Positions 24,340-35,800 of a stretch of DNA of 64,000 bases are shown here, piece by piece. The notes beneath the pieces are model-generated. The model was not told the origin of the DNA and made no database searches. It was given only the letters and a program-made list of their open reading frames with translations. Made by a program: the position numbers and the translations under genes. Source of the DNA: Mya arenaria (lineage: Eukaryota > Mollusca > Bivalvia > Myida > Myidae). The stretch spans positions 366,001 to 430,000 of the forward strand of contig NC_069136.1 of NCBI RefSeq assembly GCF_026914265.1, written 5' to 3'. Positions within the stretch are counted from its first letter, which is position 1, and the number at the start of each line of letters is the position of its first letter.

Positions 24340-24910
24340 TTTTGTTAAAGTATGGTTGGAAATGCTAGAGTTTATATTGTTCGTTAAAGTGTGATGGGTA
24401 ATGTTCTTGTGAACGTTATTTGTTTAAGTGAAATGGGAAATGCTTTTGTACATATCTTTTGTAAAAGAATGAGTTGAAATATATTGTGCATAATGTTTGT
24501 TAAAGAATGGTGGGAAATGTAAAGTTCATATTGTTTTGGGAGATGGGAATCGCTCGTGTGCATAACGTTGTTAAAGTGTGATGTTAAATGCTCTTGTACA
24601 TATGGTCTGTTGAGGTGTGATGTGAACTGCTCTTGTATATATTGGCTGTTGAAGAGTGATGAGATTTGCTCTTGTACATGTTATCTATTGAAGTGTGGTG
24701 AGAATTGCTCTTGTACATATTATCGGTGGAAGTGAGATGATAATTGCTGAAGTACATATTAGCTGTTGAAGTGTGATGGGAATCGCTGGTGTGCATATTG
24801 TTGTTAAAATATGATGATACATATATTCTGTTACTGTGTGATGGGAAATACTCTTGATCATATTACTTTTAAACGTGTGATTGGAACTGCTCTTGTATAT
24901 TGAGCAAATT
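24340..24910. repeat. Minisatellite, ~54-bp unit, about 10 diverged copies
   Basis: Units follow the theme 'gttgaagtgtgatgggaat' + 'tgctcttgtacatatt' with a period near 54 bp; one or two outlying units reappear near 25160-25230. Because 54 is a multiple of 3, a minus-strand frame (24584-24796, SHHTST.NMYKS repeats) stays open; this is judged a repeat artefact rather than a gene. Confidence 0.8.
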
Positions 24911-26537
24911 GTTAAGAAGTTTGTTTACAGTGTGATTAACGACATCGCTATCAGATAGTTAATGATGTGATCATACATTTAGATAAAACAAGTACATATG
25001 AACCAGTTAGCCCAAAGCTTGTTACAAATACTGCAGTGAATCCATTACACTTCCAGTGGAGTCAAGATTTGAAAATTAGCAACGTTAAAGTTAACAACGT
25101 AGTTAATTTTAACCAAGTTTTGAACTATCAGCCCATTGCCTTTTAAATAGTTATGGTAAAAGCTCTAGTGTATTGTATGTGATGGGAAATGTGCATGTGC
25201 TTATTGTCTATTCAATTGTGGTGGGATAATAGAGCCTTTGTAGGCGTACTTACACTTTGTTAATTATATGTGTGAGGACAAAACTTGTCGTTTTATTGTG
25301 TAAATTTATGCTCATTGATAAGTGGATTGTATAATATTTTCAGAATATATGCGTATAGAGTAGAAATCTATATAGTTTTATGTATATTAAAATTAGTATG
25401 TATATTATTATTATTGTAGAAGTAAGTTTTTATTTTTGTAGTGCACAATTTACTTTGTATAGACGTGCTAGCACTTTGTTGTTTATTTTTATATTTAATT
25501 ATTCATGTAATAATTGCCTGTTGAAATGTTGAATAATGTATTGTTTGTTATTTTAAAATTTAGTTTTAAATATAGTTTTATTCAAGGTTTGTACAGTACT
25601 GTACATACTATAAAATATTATTATTCATAACATTTCATATTTTGCAACGCATGCTTTTTATGTCAGGTCATTGTTACTAAAAATAGAAAAATGATTTCCG
25701 CCAAATAACTTAGGTAAGAATTGATTAATAGTGATGAAAGTAGATGTGTACGTATCTATGTGAGGAAATAACTTGTTTTTTTTTATTATGTCAGGAATGA
25801 AGTTTTCTTAAATTTCTAAACTTTCATTTACAGAAGCTGTTCTTTTGCGGCGTGATATTCATTTTAAAATTATTTTATATATGATGTTGTTGTATTTTCC
25901 CGAGTAAACAGTACTTAATATCATTAATTTTATCAGCTGAAGTGTGCATTGTTTTGTCAATTTTTGTTGTTTTTTCCTAAATTTGTGCTTAGAGTTGCAT
26001 TAGCCTATGGCTCGATTCTCAATAACTTTGTTCAAGTTAACAATGGGCTAAGCATTCAGAACTTTGTTCAGGTTAACGTGATTTACGACATCATTGTTAA
26101 CTTTTAAACATGACTTATTGGATTATTGAACTGACATATTTAGTTATGAACAAGTACTGCTGAAAAGCTGTTTCAAATCTTGTTAAAAACACAGCAGATC
26201 TCAAAGGCATCCGTTAAACTTACAGAGAAGTAACGATTTGGAAGTAAACAACGATAAAATTAACAACGACGTCGTTTTAAGGAGAAATATTTCATGATGC
26301 GCTCATATATTTAAATAATATAAGCATAGTAGGAACAGTTGTATCAAGTCTTTTAAGGAATACTGGATATCATATATAGATCCATAAACTTTCCAGAGAA
26401 ATATATATTTGAAAATTAACAACGTTTTTTTTCTTTAGCGTTAACAAAGTCCTGAACAATCGCCCCATTCCATTATCGATGTATTTAGTAACTCGTTTCA
26501 TATATTAAACTCATATTTCCCCATAAACCTTATTTAT
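24911..26537. other. AT-rich interval, no gene seen
   Basis: Contains old diverged repeats around 'gttaacaacg', 'aacaatgggcta' and 'gtgatttacgacatc' (24930-25140, 26010-26470), which recur in loose inverted and direct arrangements. No coding or RNA gene is supported. Confidence 0.5.
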
Positions 26538-27725
26538 AATACATGTACATCAATTATTATTATTATTATAGTAAATATGAGATTGGATGACAAGTAGATT
26601 GTTTTGAGACATGTAATACCTATTAGTCATATAATTAGTTATTTATGCTAAACTTTTATTGCCATTCAACATAGATAAAAGTTTCAGAAAGCGAGTTTTA
26701 ATACCTTTTTATCAAAACGTAAAAAGAAAATACAAACTCAAAACCATTTGCATCTTGGTTAGCGTCCTTAGAATTGTTTTAAGTTGTACTACTTTGCATA
26801 TTAAACTATAAAAAAGTAGCCAAATGTTTTATCAGAAATATAAGGTTGATAAAACAATTACTTGTATGTTAGCTTGTAACCCGATGAATGATTTTGCCGA
26901 ATACGTGTGATTACAAATAAAGCAATAATAACAATGCGTGTACGTTATTTCTGATTTGTAACTCATCTGTCGTTGATTTTTAAGAAATACCAGAAAATGG
27001 ATGCATGGTAATTTTCCAGCGTGGCAGCTGGCGTCAAATTTAATGTATAAAGCCAATGCCTGTCAACTGTTAAAACGATATTTACATGATATCTTGAAAA
27101 CATGCGCACACATGTAATAATATATTACAATGGAAACTACAGGTAAAAGGGCATCAAGTTTACATCCTGTATAGAGACAGTATGTAAGCGTGTAACCCGA
27201 TGAATGATTTTGCCGAATACGAGTGTTTACAAATAAAGCAATAATAAAAATGTGTGTACGTCATTTCTGATTTGTAACTCATCTGTCGTTTATTTTTAAG
27301 CAAAACAAGAAAATGGGTCCATGATAATTTTCCCGCGTGGCAGCTGGCGTCAAATTTACTGTAAGCCAATGCCTGTCAATTGTTAAAACTATGTTTACAT
27401 GATTCCTCGAAAACATAGAGTGCATATAAACTGGTTAACACCTCAAGTGAACACATGTAATACAACTCTGCTTATTATGTCAACAATGATAATACTACAA
27501 TGGAAACTAAAGGTAAAAGCGCATCAGGTGACACCCTGTATAGAGACAGAAGGTTATTGTCTAAAAGGCACTGAACGGGATTCACAAAACAAACACCACA
27601 AACAGACCACACGTGATCTAAACTAGCTGTATCAATAAATGACGGTATGACCACCTAGGAACGGTGAGTGAAATACGAGTTAATTGGTACATAAGTTCAC
27701 TTGAGGTGTTAACCAGTTTATATGC
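26538..27725. repeat. Dispersed repeat, copy 2, with internal duplication
   Basis: Direct repeat of window start (1-1140). Inside it, the block 'gtaacccgatgaatgatttt' occurs at 26876 and again at 27192 (316-bp period), so this copy has an extra internal unit. It lacks the 308-bp insertion of copy 1. The two copies flank the helicase-RBR gene region in the same orientation, about 26.5 kb apart. Confidence 0.85.
27422..27725. repeat. Perfect 31-bp inverted repeat bounding 242 bp
   Basis: Left arm 27422-27452 starts gcatataaactggttaacac; right arm 27695-27725 is its exact reverse complement (gttcacttgaggtgttaacc...). The enclosed 242 bp are ordinary dispersed-repeat sequence, but the left arm is absent at the matching place in copy 1 (near 565). 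It may be a foldback element or a templated inversion product. Confidence 0.85.
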
Positions 27726-27984
27726 GCATAACCTCACAAACATGCATGGCCAGGTAATAATAAACATAATTATTTTCGATGAGGTCTACGTTAGATATGG
27801 CAAACTAAAACTATGACGGTTCAAAATAATCTTTGCTAAATATTGTTGATATATTTAGCATTATTATACCTCATTTCTGTAGGACATATTGTAAAAGCGC
27901 CAAGGTAATATTTTCGACTACATCCCTGCCAAAATACCCATCTGCCGCACTGTTACCTATGACGTCATGACAGTTTTTGTTCGG

Positions 27985-28039
<55 letters not shown>

Positions 28040-28041
28040 TA
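27985..28041. repeat. (TAA)n microsatellite
   Basis: About 19 uninterrupted taa triplets. Open frames through it (poly-Ile) are artefacts. Confidence 0.95.
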
Positions 28042-28244
28042 GATATTGACTGCCTTGATGATAACAGTGCATATTGACAACTTTTAAAGAGTAACTGGCT
28101 TTGTTAAATCATGTTGATACATTTAGCATGCAGTGTTTAAATGATTCTCTTGCGTGATATAAATTGAGGATTAACAAAATTGATCAAAAGTTTGAAAGTT
28201 TTATATTTCTTTTCAAGGCATGCTTATCCATGCAGCCTCTTATG

Positions 28245-28886
28245 AAATTTAGGCTCTGTAATAACCATCTGCTTGTTCAAAAAGGTCGCTGGCCTGGTAT
28301 TGAAAGAAATCACCGAAGACGTACTTAATGTAACCAAAATAACTCCAATACCTTTATTCAATTGACTTAATATTTGTTAAGTCGTTCAGGTCTTTCTCAC
28401 AATGAGATTACATAACTCCATAGTAATTAATAGTCCTTAATACAAATTGTGTCCCCTGATTGGCTTAGGAACTTAGGTTAAAGTTTAAGTGCACAGTGTA
28501 TCCGGTTACAGTTTTAGAGCAAGAACGCATTTTTACTTATAACTTCTTTACCCGTCATTTATTTGGTTTAATACTTTTTGATGTTGTTAATTATCCAAAG
28601 TGAAACATGATTATTAGAATGACTTACGCCGTTGTTTGGGCGGGCCGGTATGAGGGCGGCGTCAAACTCACCTAGATGGTATCGAATAATTTTAGTTACG
28701 TTTGACATATTGTGACCAAACTTAGTATATGGGAAGAGTTTACGGAGACTTTTCTTTGGATTTTAGTTTGTCTTTATTATTGCTTTTGACAGGCACATAT
28801 AATACATCATTATTCAAATTGTATTCATTTCAAAGACAAAGCGGCATATAGTCAAGCGTGCTGACCTACCATAGCTCTTGTTCTTA
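28245..28886 (+). mobile_element. Short copy of the CTCTTGTT-ending repeat family (pearl-like)
   Basis: Contains one core unit (actccaatacc.ttattcaat ... gcccctgattg.cttagg ... gttaaagttt), then 'tttgggcggg' and 'tatcgaataattttagtta' blocks, and ends aagcggcatatagtcaagcg ... catagctcttgtt at 28886. The same blocks in the same order make up 38423-39585. A partial start of a related copy ('cgaagaataaggaattagga ... gcgtctgcgtcggtgtccgg') lies at 29262-29340. Confidence 0.7.
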
Positions 28887-29774
28887 TAACTAGTTTATAT
28901 GTTAATTAAGTAAGTGTATATTTAAATAGTATATGTTACATTTGAACCCTAAAGCCTTGTGTGTTAGCTTCTAATGGTTCTTAATTCTTATTCTTTTTAA
29001 TATAACATATCCTATTATAATATGTAATGTCTCTGTTCAAGTGTTTGTGGGTTGACAGAAAATAAAACTTGATCCTTTCTTAACTTTTTCACCTGAGGAA
29101 AACGAACCCATGAACATGGGTATTCACTTACGGTCCTCATTTCATAAAAATCAATTATAAAATAAACTTAGCTTTTTAACTGAATCATTGAATATGGGCT
29201 AGTTTTGAGAAACCCATGAATGTCTTAAGTCCGTTTTTCAATTGCAATTTACCTCAACTTTTCGAAGAATAAGGAATTAGGATATACTTCTCGCCCCGGG
29301 TTCGGAGTTTGCGTCTGCGTCGGTGTCCGGTTAAGGCATTTTGACATACACAAATATTCCTTTTTTCAAATTACTTCATAATAATAATGTGTAACTATCC
29401 ATCATTTTAAATCACAAGCATTTTGTATTATATACATGTCGATATTTGAGTAAATGGTAATAAAATTCGCTGAAAATGCACAATTTTTATAAATTGTTAA
29501 CAAAAAATCTTGCGGGCGTACACCTTAGAAACCCCCCTACGAACATTTTAAACTATTTGAATTTCGGTTTTCAAGTGTCAAAAGGCTGTGTCCCTAACGT
29601 CAATTCCTGAAGCCGCCCCTGGAAATAGTTCCATTTTTATTGTTAATGAAATATTGTCGCAAATACCACATTATCGAAAGGTCTGTGCGCTCACGTAAAC
29701 ATGTTGCAAAGGGAAATAATCGATGCTTCTGTACGTAACAAGAAGTGTTGTCTGCTACCCTATAACTCCCAAAT

Positions 29775-29873
29775 ATGACGATTTACAATTTATACATTTT
29801 TGACAGAAATGGAACGTGTTTGCACTACGCTGAATGGAACAGGAAAAAAGAATCAGGAATGCCAAGAGAAGAA
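29775..29873 (+). CDS. TRAPPC1: TRAPPC1 exon 1
   Basis: ATG at 29775-29777 begins [13 protein letters not shown]; 33 codons end at GAA|gtactt (GT at 29874-29875), phase 0. This start matches the family's N-terminus, where the first residues form the longin beta-strand. A stop lies in frame shortly after the donor, supporting splicing. Confidence 0.93.
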
Positions 29874-32800
29874 GTACTTTTTAGATAATATGTTAGAATA
29901 AAAAATATATTTTCATTATCTCGTATTTGTATGGTACCATTGTTCGGAATTTTCTATCCGAATATTATTGGTAATGAAGAATTAACTTTAAATGACTCAC
30001 ACGCTCAATCACCCTACCGAAATTGTAAAAAAAATACAGGCAAGCTGAATGATTTTACGTAAAAAAAATGTTAGTCCATATAAACAGCCGCCTCAGAGTC
30101 ATATGACGATTTTTGTTTTGCGACATTACGCATCCATATCCCACTTGTTGTTTTCCTAGCCTAGAATGACAGATCCTGGCGAAGCTGTGTTGAAAGATCG
30201 ATCTGAATTTGTGTTTCATAATGCACCAGTCAATTGTAACCACGGCCCCCCAGGTCTTGGTAATAGCAGGACTTTGACTTTCGGTCCAGCCAACCCCGGC
30301 TAAAATCCCCGCTCTGCGGGGACGAACAGATGATAAAATCCCCACCAAATGCCCCAGCACCCCAGGTAAGGCCCCTTCCCCTATATTTAAAGTGAAGAAA
30401 GAACCGCCGCAATCACCCGGCACTGCAAGGCCACCTGAAAGGTAGAAACATGACCCATATCCCCGGCTATCCCCGGTATACCAGACAACGTGAAAACTTT
30501 TTTCTTCACAGGACATTACAACAGGTAAACACTGAAAGTTTACCTGTCGCACCAAATTTTTACCTGTCGCAATGTTACAAACAGTATTCAGTTACATCGG
30601 CCTAAACCTTGATTTTAAGCCTCTTATTTAAATAAGTTTTGTAATTCCCCATTATAACAGGTTTAGATCTTCTTGGTAAGATGTGTCGTAGTATTATAAA
30701 TTACAAAAAAGAAGCTTAACATCAGGTCAAAAAACTCAATATTTTGGATCTTAAGTCATTATATGTTTTTTCCTTCCTTGCCTCCCAAAAAAACTTATAT
30801 CCGGTTCGTCTGCCCATGGAGCAGCTAGATCTTACTATTTTAATTCATCTTTAAATTAAAGATTACAGTACGGTTATACAATATAACGAATTGTACTACA
30901 AGTCAAACTCAGACACAACATTTATGTGAAAACGAAAGTAGAGTTCTTGTTATTGGCAATATTAAACAGAGCGGAAAGAGTGTCAGCTCGGTATATATAT
31001 TCCTCATCATATTAAAATTAACATGATTGCCGGGAACCACTTCGCGGAAAAAAAAATACATACGAAATTTTGTAATTTCTGAACATTTCCGTCTATTAAA
31101 AAGTATTAGAGTACGAGCTGAAATCGGAACCTTACATGTTTTTTCGGCTTTTACGGAAACATGTGCAAAACGGGGTTTACAAATAGTGATACACGGATTA
31201 ACATGCTGAATAATCATGATATAATAGTTAAAAATAACTCTGAACATTTATTTAGAAACTGAAAGTAAATTTTCGGAAAATTTAACGGTGCTGACTGTAA
31301 TTTTTCACCGGACATTGTGACCGACCAAAACAAAAGTTTCGTCGGTCAAAATGGAAATATACCGGACATGTCAGACTGTCCGACGGACATTCGCATTGTC
31401 CGGTATACCCCCAGACCTGGGGGGCCGTGATTACAATTGGCTGGTGCATAAAACACTAAAGTGAGAAAGGTATTGGCTAGAAATAATTTATGATACAGTC
31501 ATCAAAATTATACTTTTGGATGAACAAGCCTGAATTTTTATACTATTGCTTGAACAAATTTTTGAACAAGCCGTGCTATATAAAATTCAGAATTTTAACA
31601 AGCCCGGAAGACATTTTACTAGTGCAGGGCTTGCTAGCTTGAGCTAATTTCAACTACTAATTTATGTGTTTTTATTTAACAATGCAGTGTTAAATATTGT
31701 GGAGTTACAGTTTAAGAATATATTTTACATTGGTATAAATCAGTCGACTTGTGGCATTTAGGGAACAAAATGAATATCCAGATGTTAAAAAAAGTTCCCT
31801 ATACGTGCATTATTGTGGCTAAAAAATGTGTGTCAGATAAAGTCAGCCAAAAATAAAATTGTCCAATTTGCTGTTACAGGTCATTGATAATAAAATAATA
31901 TATTTCAATAAACTCTTGAAGTCTTGTTTAAATGGTTGTTTAAATGTAAATGAGTTTTGGACTCAAAATCTGATTCTGTCATTCATGTTTTAGAATCAAG
32001 CATTTTGAAGCAGTGATCTTTTTGAGGCTATTTTTAAGGCCAAATATTGGTTTGTGCGTCAAAAAGCGTGCATTTTTCGCAAAATATTTTTAAAAAAATG
32101 TTAATTCATTCCCATTCTACCAGAATTTGTTTTTACCTAGAATTTCTAAAGTCCACTTCGGGTAACTACTAGAAAGCTGATATTTGTTTACAATCGTTTT
32201 TGTTGGGATAATTTAGAAGGACTCACTGTTCTTGCTTTCTTACAATTCCAGTTATAATTTCAGTTTACTTTTGGCTTTTTGATATGTAAAATACAAATTT
32301 TACATGAAAATTAGTGTCGTTAAATCTTCAGTAAGCTACAGCAGTTTCAAAGTGTCAAAGGATTTTTTTTATATATATTAAGTATCTCAATGTTATGTAC
32401 TCAAAACATTTAGTTCAATATTCCTAAATCAGATTTTGGGTGCAAAACTGATTTTCGAATACATAGACACACGAGTGACAACCATTCTAAACAACTTGTA
32501 ATTTTTTTTCAATCAAAAATGTTCTTCTCTTTATTCAAATTTATCATAAGTGCTATAAACAGATAAAAAAAAGTTGTACAACAAGTGACTTTTGTGAAAA
32601 GGAAACATCATGAAGCTTTGTAGTAGTGTTCAGCATGTCTGCTCTATTATTTTAAGATAATGTGTAAGTCCTTTAAACTAAAGTTCATGGTTAGAGACAG
32701 TGCAACACTGGGGCAGGTCCAGGTTTTGATGTGAGAGAGCTCACCCTAGGGGCACACCTGGAGGGCTGGGCGTGCATTCCCTCGTTATGAACTCCCCAAA

Positions 32801-35800
32801 TAGGCTGTAAACATACATGTATGAAGGGGGTTTGGGATCCGCTCTGAAGAAAGCAATGCCTAATTTAAGTCCAACATGATGCATTTTGATGTAAATTAAT
32901 TTCTCTTCCATATTGACATAAAATGGGGGAATGTGCGCCATGTGAATGTCTGAAGTGCAAATTGCTTAGTACCAAATAGTGGGCACTACTTTCTATGTTA
33001 CTGATCACGTACTACAAACTCTCATCCGAAGCCATATCACTTTTAAATAGACATAGTAGCAAATAGGCCACGGTTATAAATCCATTGGCTAGGGCACAAT
33101 TATCTCATAATACTCATGAACTTGTATAAAATATATTTCAAACTGAATGGCCATCTTCTGTACGATGATTTTGGTTACACTGGGTCTTGGGACACACAAA
33201 AAACCAAACCCTAGGAACTTCACAGATGCATGCATCATTATTTTTTTTAAATGTTTGTCAAATTGATTTTGCGAGTGTGTTTCGTCATTTTGCTCATTTA
33301 GTAAGCTCTAAAAATGCAAGTGCATAATATGGCTTAATTCTAACCCTACATTACTGAGATTACATGTGGTGTCATATTTTTTTCTATCTTATTGCAGGAA
33401 TACAAGCTGATGTATGGTATGCTGTTTTCCATCAAGTCATTCGTGAGCAGAATAAGTCCCACTGATGTGTATCCTTTTCATATGGTAGACGGGCTGGTAG
33501 TGGGGGTGTCCTTTCATATGGTAGACGGGCTGGTAGTGGGGGTGATTGTTATACACTTAATAAATTGTTAAACATGACATTATTATCATGTAAAGAATCA
33601 AACTAAAATGAATGAAAATCTATAAACCAATACCGTTTTTAAATTACACAAGGTTTCCCTTTAATTTTCAGCTGGGTGTCCTTGGACCCTCATGATTGAT
33701 AAATAAGAGGTCTATCGTAAATTAATGATGTTCATAAGTGTTTTTCATGTGTTTTTTCGGTGTGGGTGGGGATGCACAGTTAGTTGGAAGTGGGGTCTCC
33801 ACCCATATAGTTTTGTTTGAGAATAAGTTATTTTGCACTGTAAGGCCAAATAAAAAAAATGTCTTGTTTCTGGTCACCCGACCGACCCTACTTTTTACCC
33901 CCCGACCGTTTTTTTTTTATCGCGTAAAGACTGTTTTTTATAATTAGCGTAAAGTGAGCCGGGATTCCCGGTCCCGGCGCCGAAGAGTAAACCGCGCTAT
34001 CCGACAGTAATATTATATTCGTGACGTGTTTTTTATACGGCCGTGTCGAAGATGGCTGGCCCTGCGCAGACGACGTCTGTTACGCATTTGATAGCCATAA
34101 AAATAGACAAATGTTCGCACTTCGACGGTTGTAGTGTCATTAAAGTTGCCCATTCGCAAACAACAATAAAAAAGTCTTTTCATCGATTTACATGGCGAGC
34201 GAGAAAATGTCCGACTTGAAGCTAAATGTTCGGTAAGTTGTATGGTTGTTTAGATATCGTAAAAGGGCCATCGTAAAACAAATAATGCCTCGACCGAGAA
34301 TGACAGTTTTGGCACCGACATTTTCGTAATTCAAAAGACTATCTATACACATATATATACAAGGTTTATTTGATTCGGACGAATTAAGGCAAAATAATGC
34401 CGACGAAGCGTGAATCATTATGCTGAGTGAATGGATTTAAATACTTCGTCTCTCTCAAATACCGAACGTCATATTAAAACGTTTCATTTTTGGACCTTCG
34501 TTTTTAATGTTTTAAAGGATTAAAATTAATTTTCTGTATGAAGAACCATTGACATTACACTTAGTTAGGTGCCCGATACTATAATTAAAGCAGATAGAAG
34601 AATGAAGGGGCGATCTCTTATCTGGGTTATTTGATCAGTTTGCTTTTAATAAATAAAGTAGGAACTGTGGTCATTTAGATAAAAAGAGCTCCAGATATAA
34701 AACATATTTTGTGTTTTCATGATAAATATTTTCTTTGTGTATCCATCAAATCCTATCTTGTAACACCCAGCTTTTTGAGGCAATACTAGTCCTGCTCACA
34801 TAGAAGATGGGGTTTGTTGGATAAATATAAAAGAGATTTATGTGAAGCTCTGCATATATTTATTTTTTTACAGACCGATGTACGGCCAGATTCTGAATTA
34901 TTCGAGATTGATCCAGAACTAACAATTGGTGACCTAAAGGGGTTCTATCCTGTCAAATCACTGAAACTGCAATGTGTAACTGCAACACCAGATGAAACGA
35001 GCAGTACCATAGTTTTATGCATTGCATAAATCACTGAATCTAATAAAATGATATTTTGTCTCTGTGATGTTTAAATACCCAGTATTACGGTTTCTTCCAT
35101 CCATGTTTATATTTGTTTTCTGACAAAGAATGACAATTGTTTCTTGAGATTATTTCAAATTCTAGTCTTGGACTTGTTGCTTCTTGTCATGTAATAGTGC
35201 TGTTGTTGTTCTGTTAAACTAATAAATACATAAATATGGTTATAAACTTGTGTCCAGTTTCCTTTAAGCCATATTTGATGATGTTGTATTGGCAGACAAT
35301 ATTTCATCATTTTTCAAACGCTATACTATTTCATTCCAAAGGTTTGAATAAAAAAAAAAAAAAAAAAAAAAAAAAACCTACCTACCGACCCTGTTTTTTT
35401 TTGAGGCATGTGACCAGAAACAAGACATTTTTTTTATTTGGCCTAAGGCCATTATGGAAGCTCAAATTGGGAATTCTGCAGCCAATTGTTGTATAAAACC
35501 GGTTAATTCTTTGGTTTGGTTAAAAGTGACGAAATGTTTATTGATTGGTCAATATTATATCCAACAATGGCTGTTGACCAATTAATTTGCTTGCATGTGC
35601 AAACTAACCAAAAGATAACCTGCAGATAAGTTATCCATTTTTACACCATTGGCCCCTGGTGTGTACACTTTTTGTTTGAAATTGGGGGAAAGACTCAAAT
35701 ATTACTGCACCAGTAGATTTAAGGTATCATGTGAAGGTGTATACTGATTGATTAATGCCAAATGCTTAAAAACCTTTTGTGAGACAAGTCTCATTTTTGG

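Larger units (their letters stand above)
29874..33397 (+). other. TRAPPC1 intron 1 (3,524 bp)
   Basis: Holds MITE family M copy 3 with a second element inserted in it (30220-31450). The remainder (31451-33397) is AT-rich with no recognised feature beyond a G-rich patch at 32700-32780. Acceptor is tcttattgcag at 33387-33397. Confidence 0.9.
33844..35443. mobile_element. 1,600-bp TIR element with TAA target duplication (PIF/Harbinger-like), gene-like interior
   Basis: A perfect 34-bp terminal inverted repeat (33844-33877 and 35410-35443, starting ggccaaat, ending tcttgtttctggtcac) is flanked by TAA on both sides (33841-33843, 35444-35446). TAA/TTA duplications with GGCC-type termini are typical of PIF/Harbinger elements. 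No transposase frame is seen, so it is non-autonomous. The interior has a GC/CpG-rich start (33955-34200), an ATG segment with a consensus splice donor, an open exon ending in TAA, and poly-T/poly-A tracts near the ends. Known family features give the class; the cargo is inferred. Confidence 0.75.

Noticed and set aside
24584..24796. Minus-strand SHHTST-repeat protein
   Set aside because: Frame stays open because of a 54-bp minisatellite; no start context, splice sites or conserved ends.
30055..30555. 166-residue minus-strand protein
   Set aside because: It lies across MITE family M copy 3 and its nested insertion, and is explained by GC-rich element sequence.
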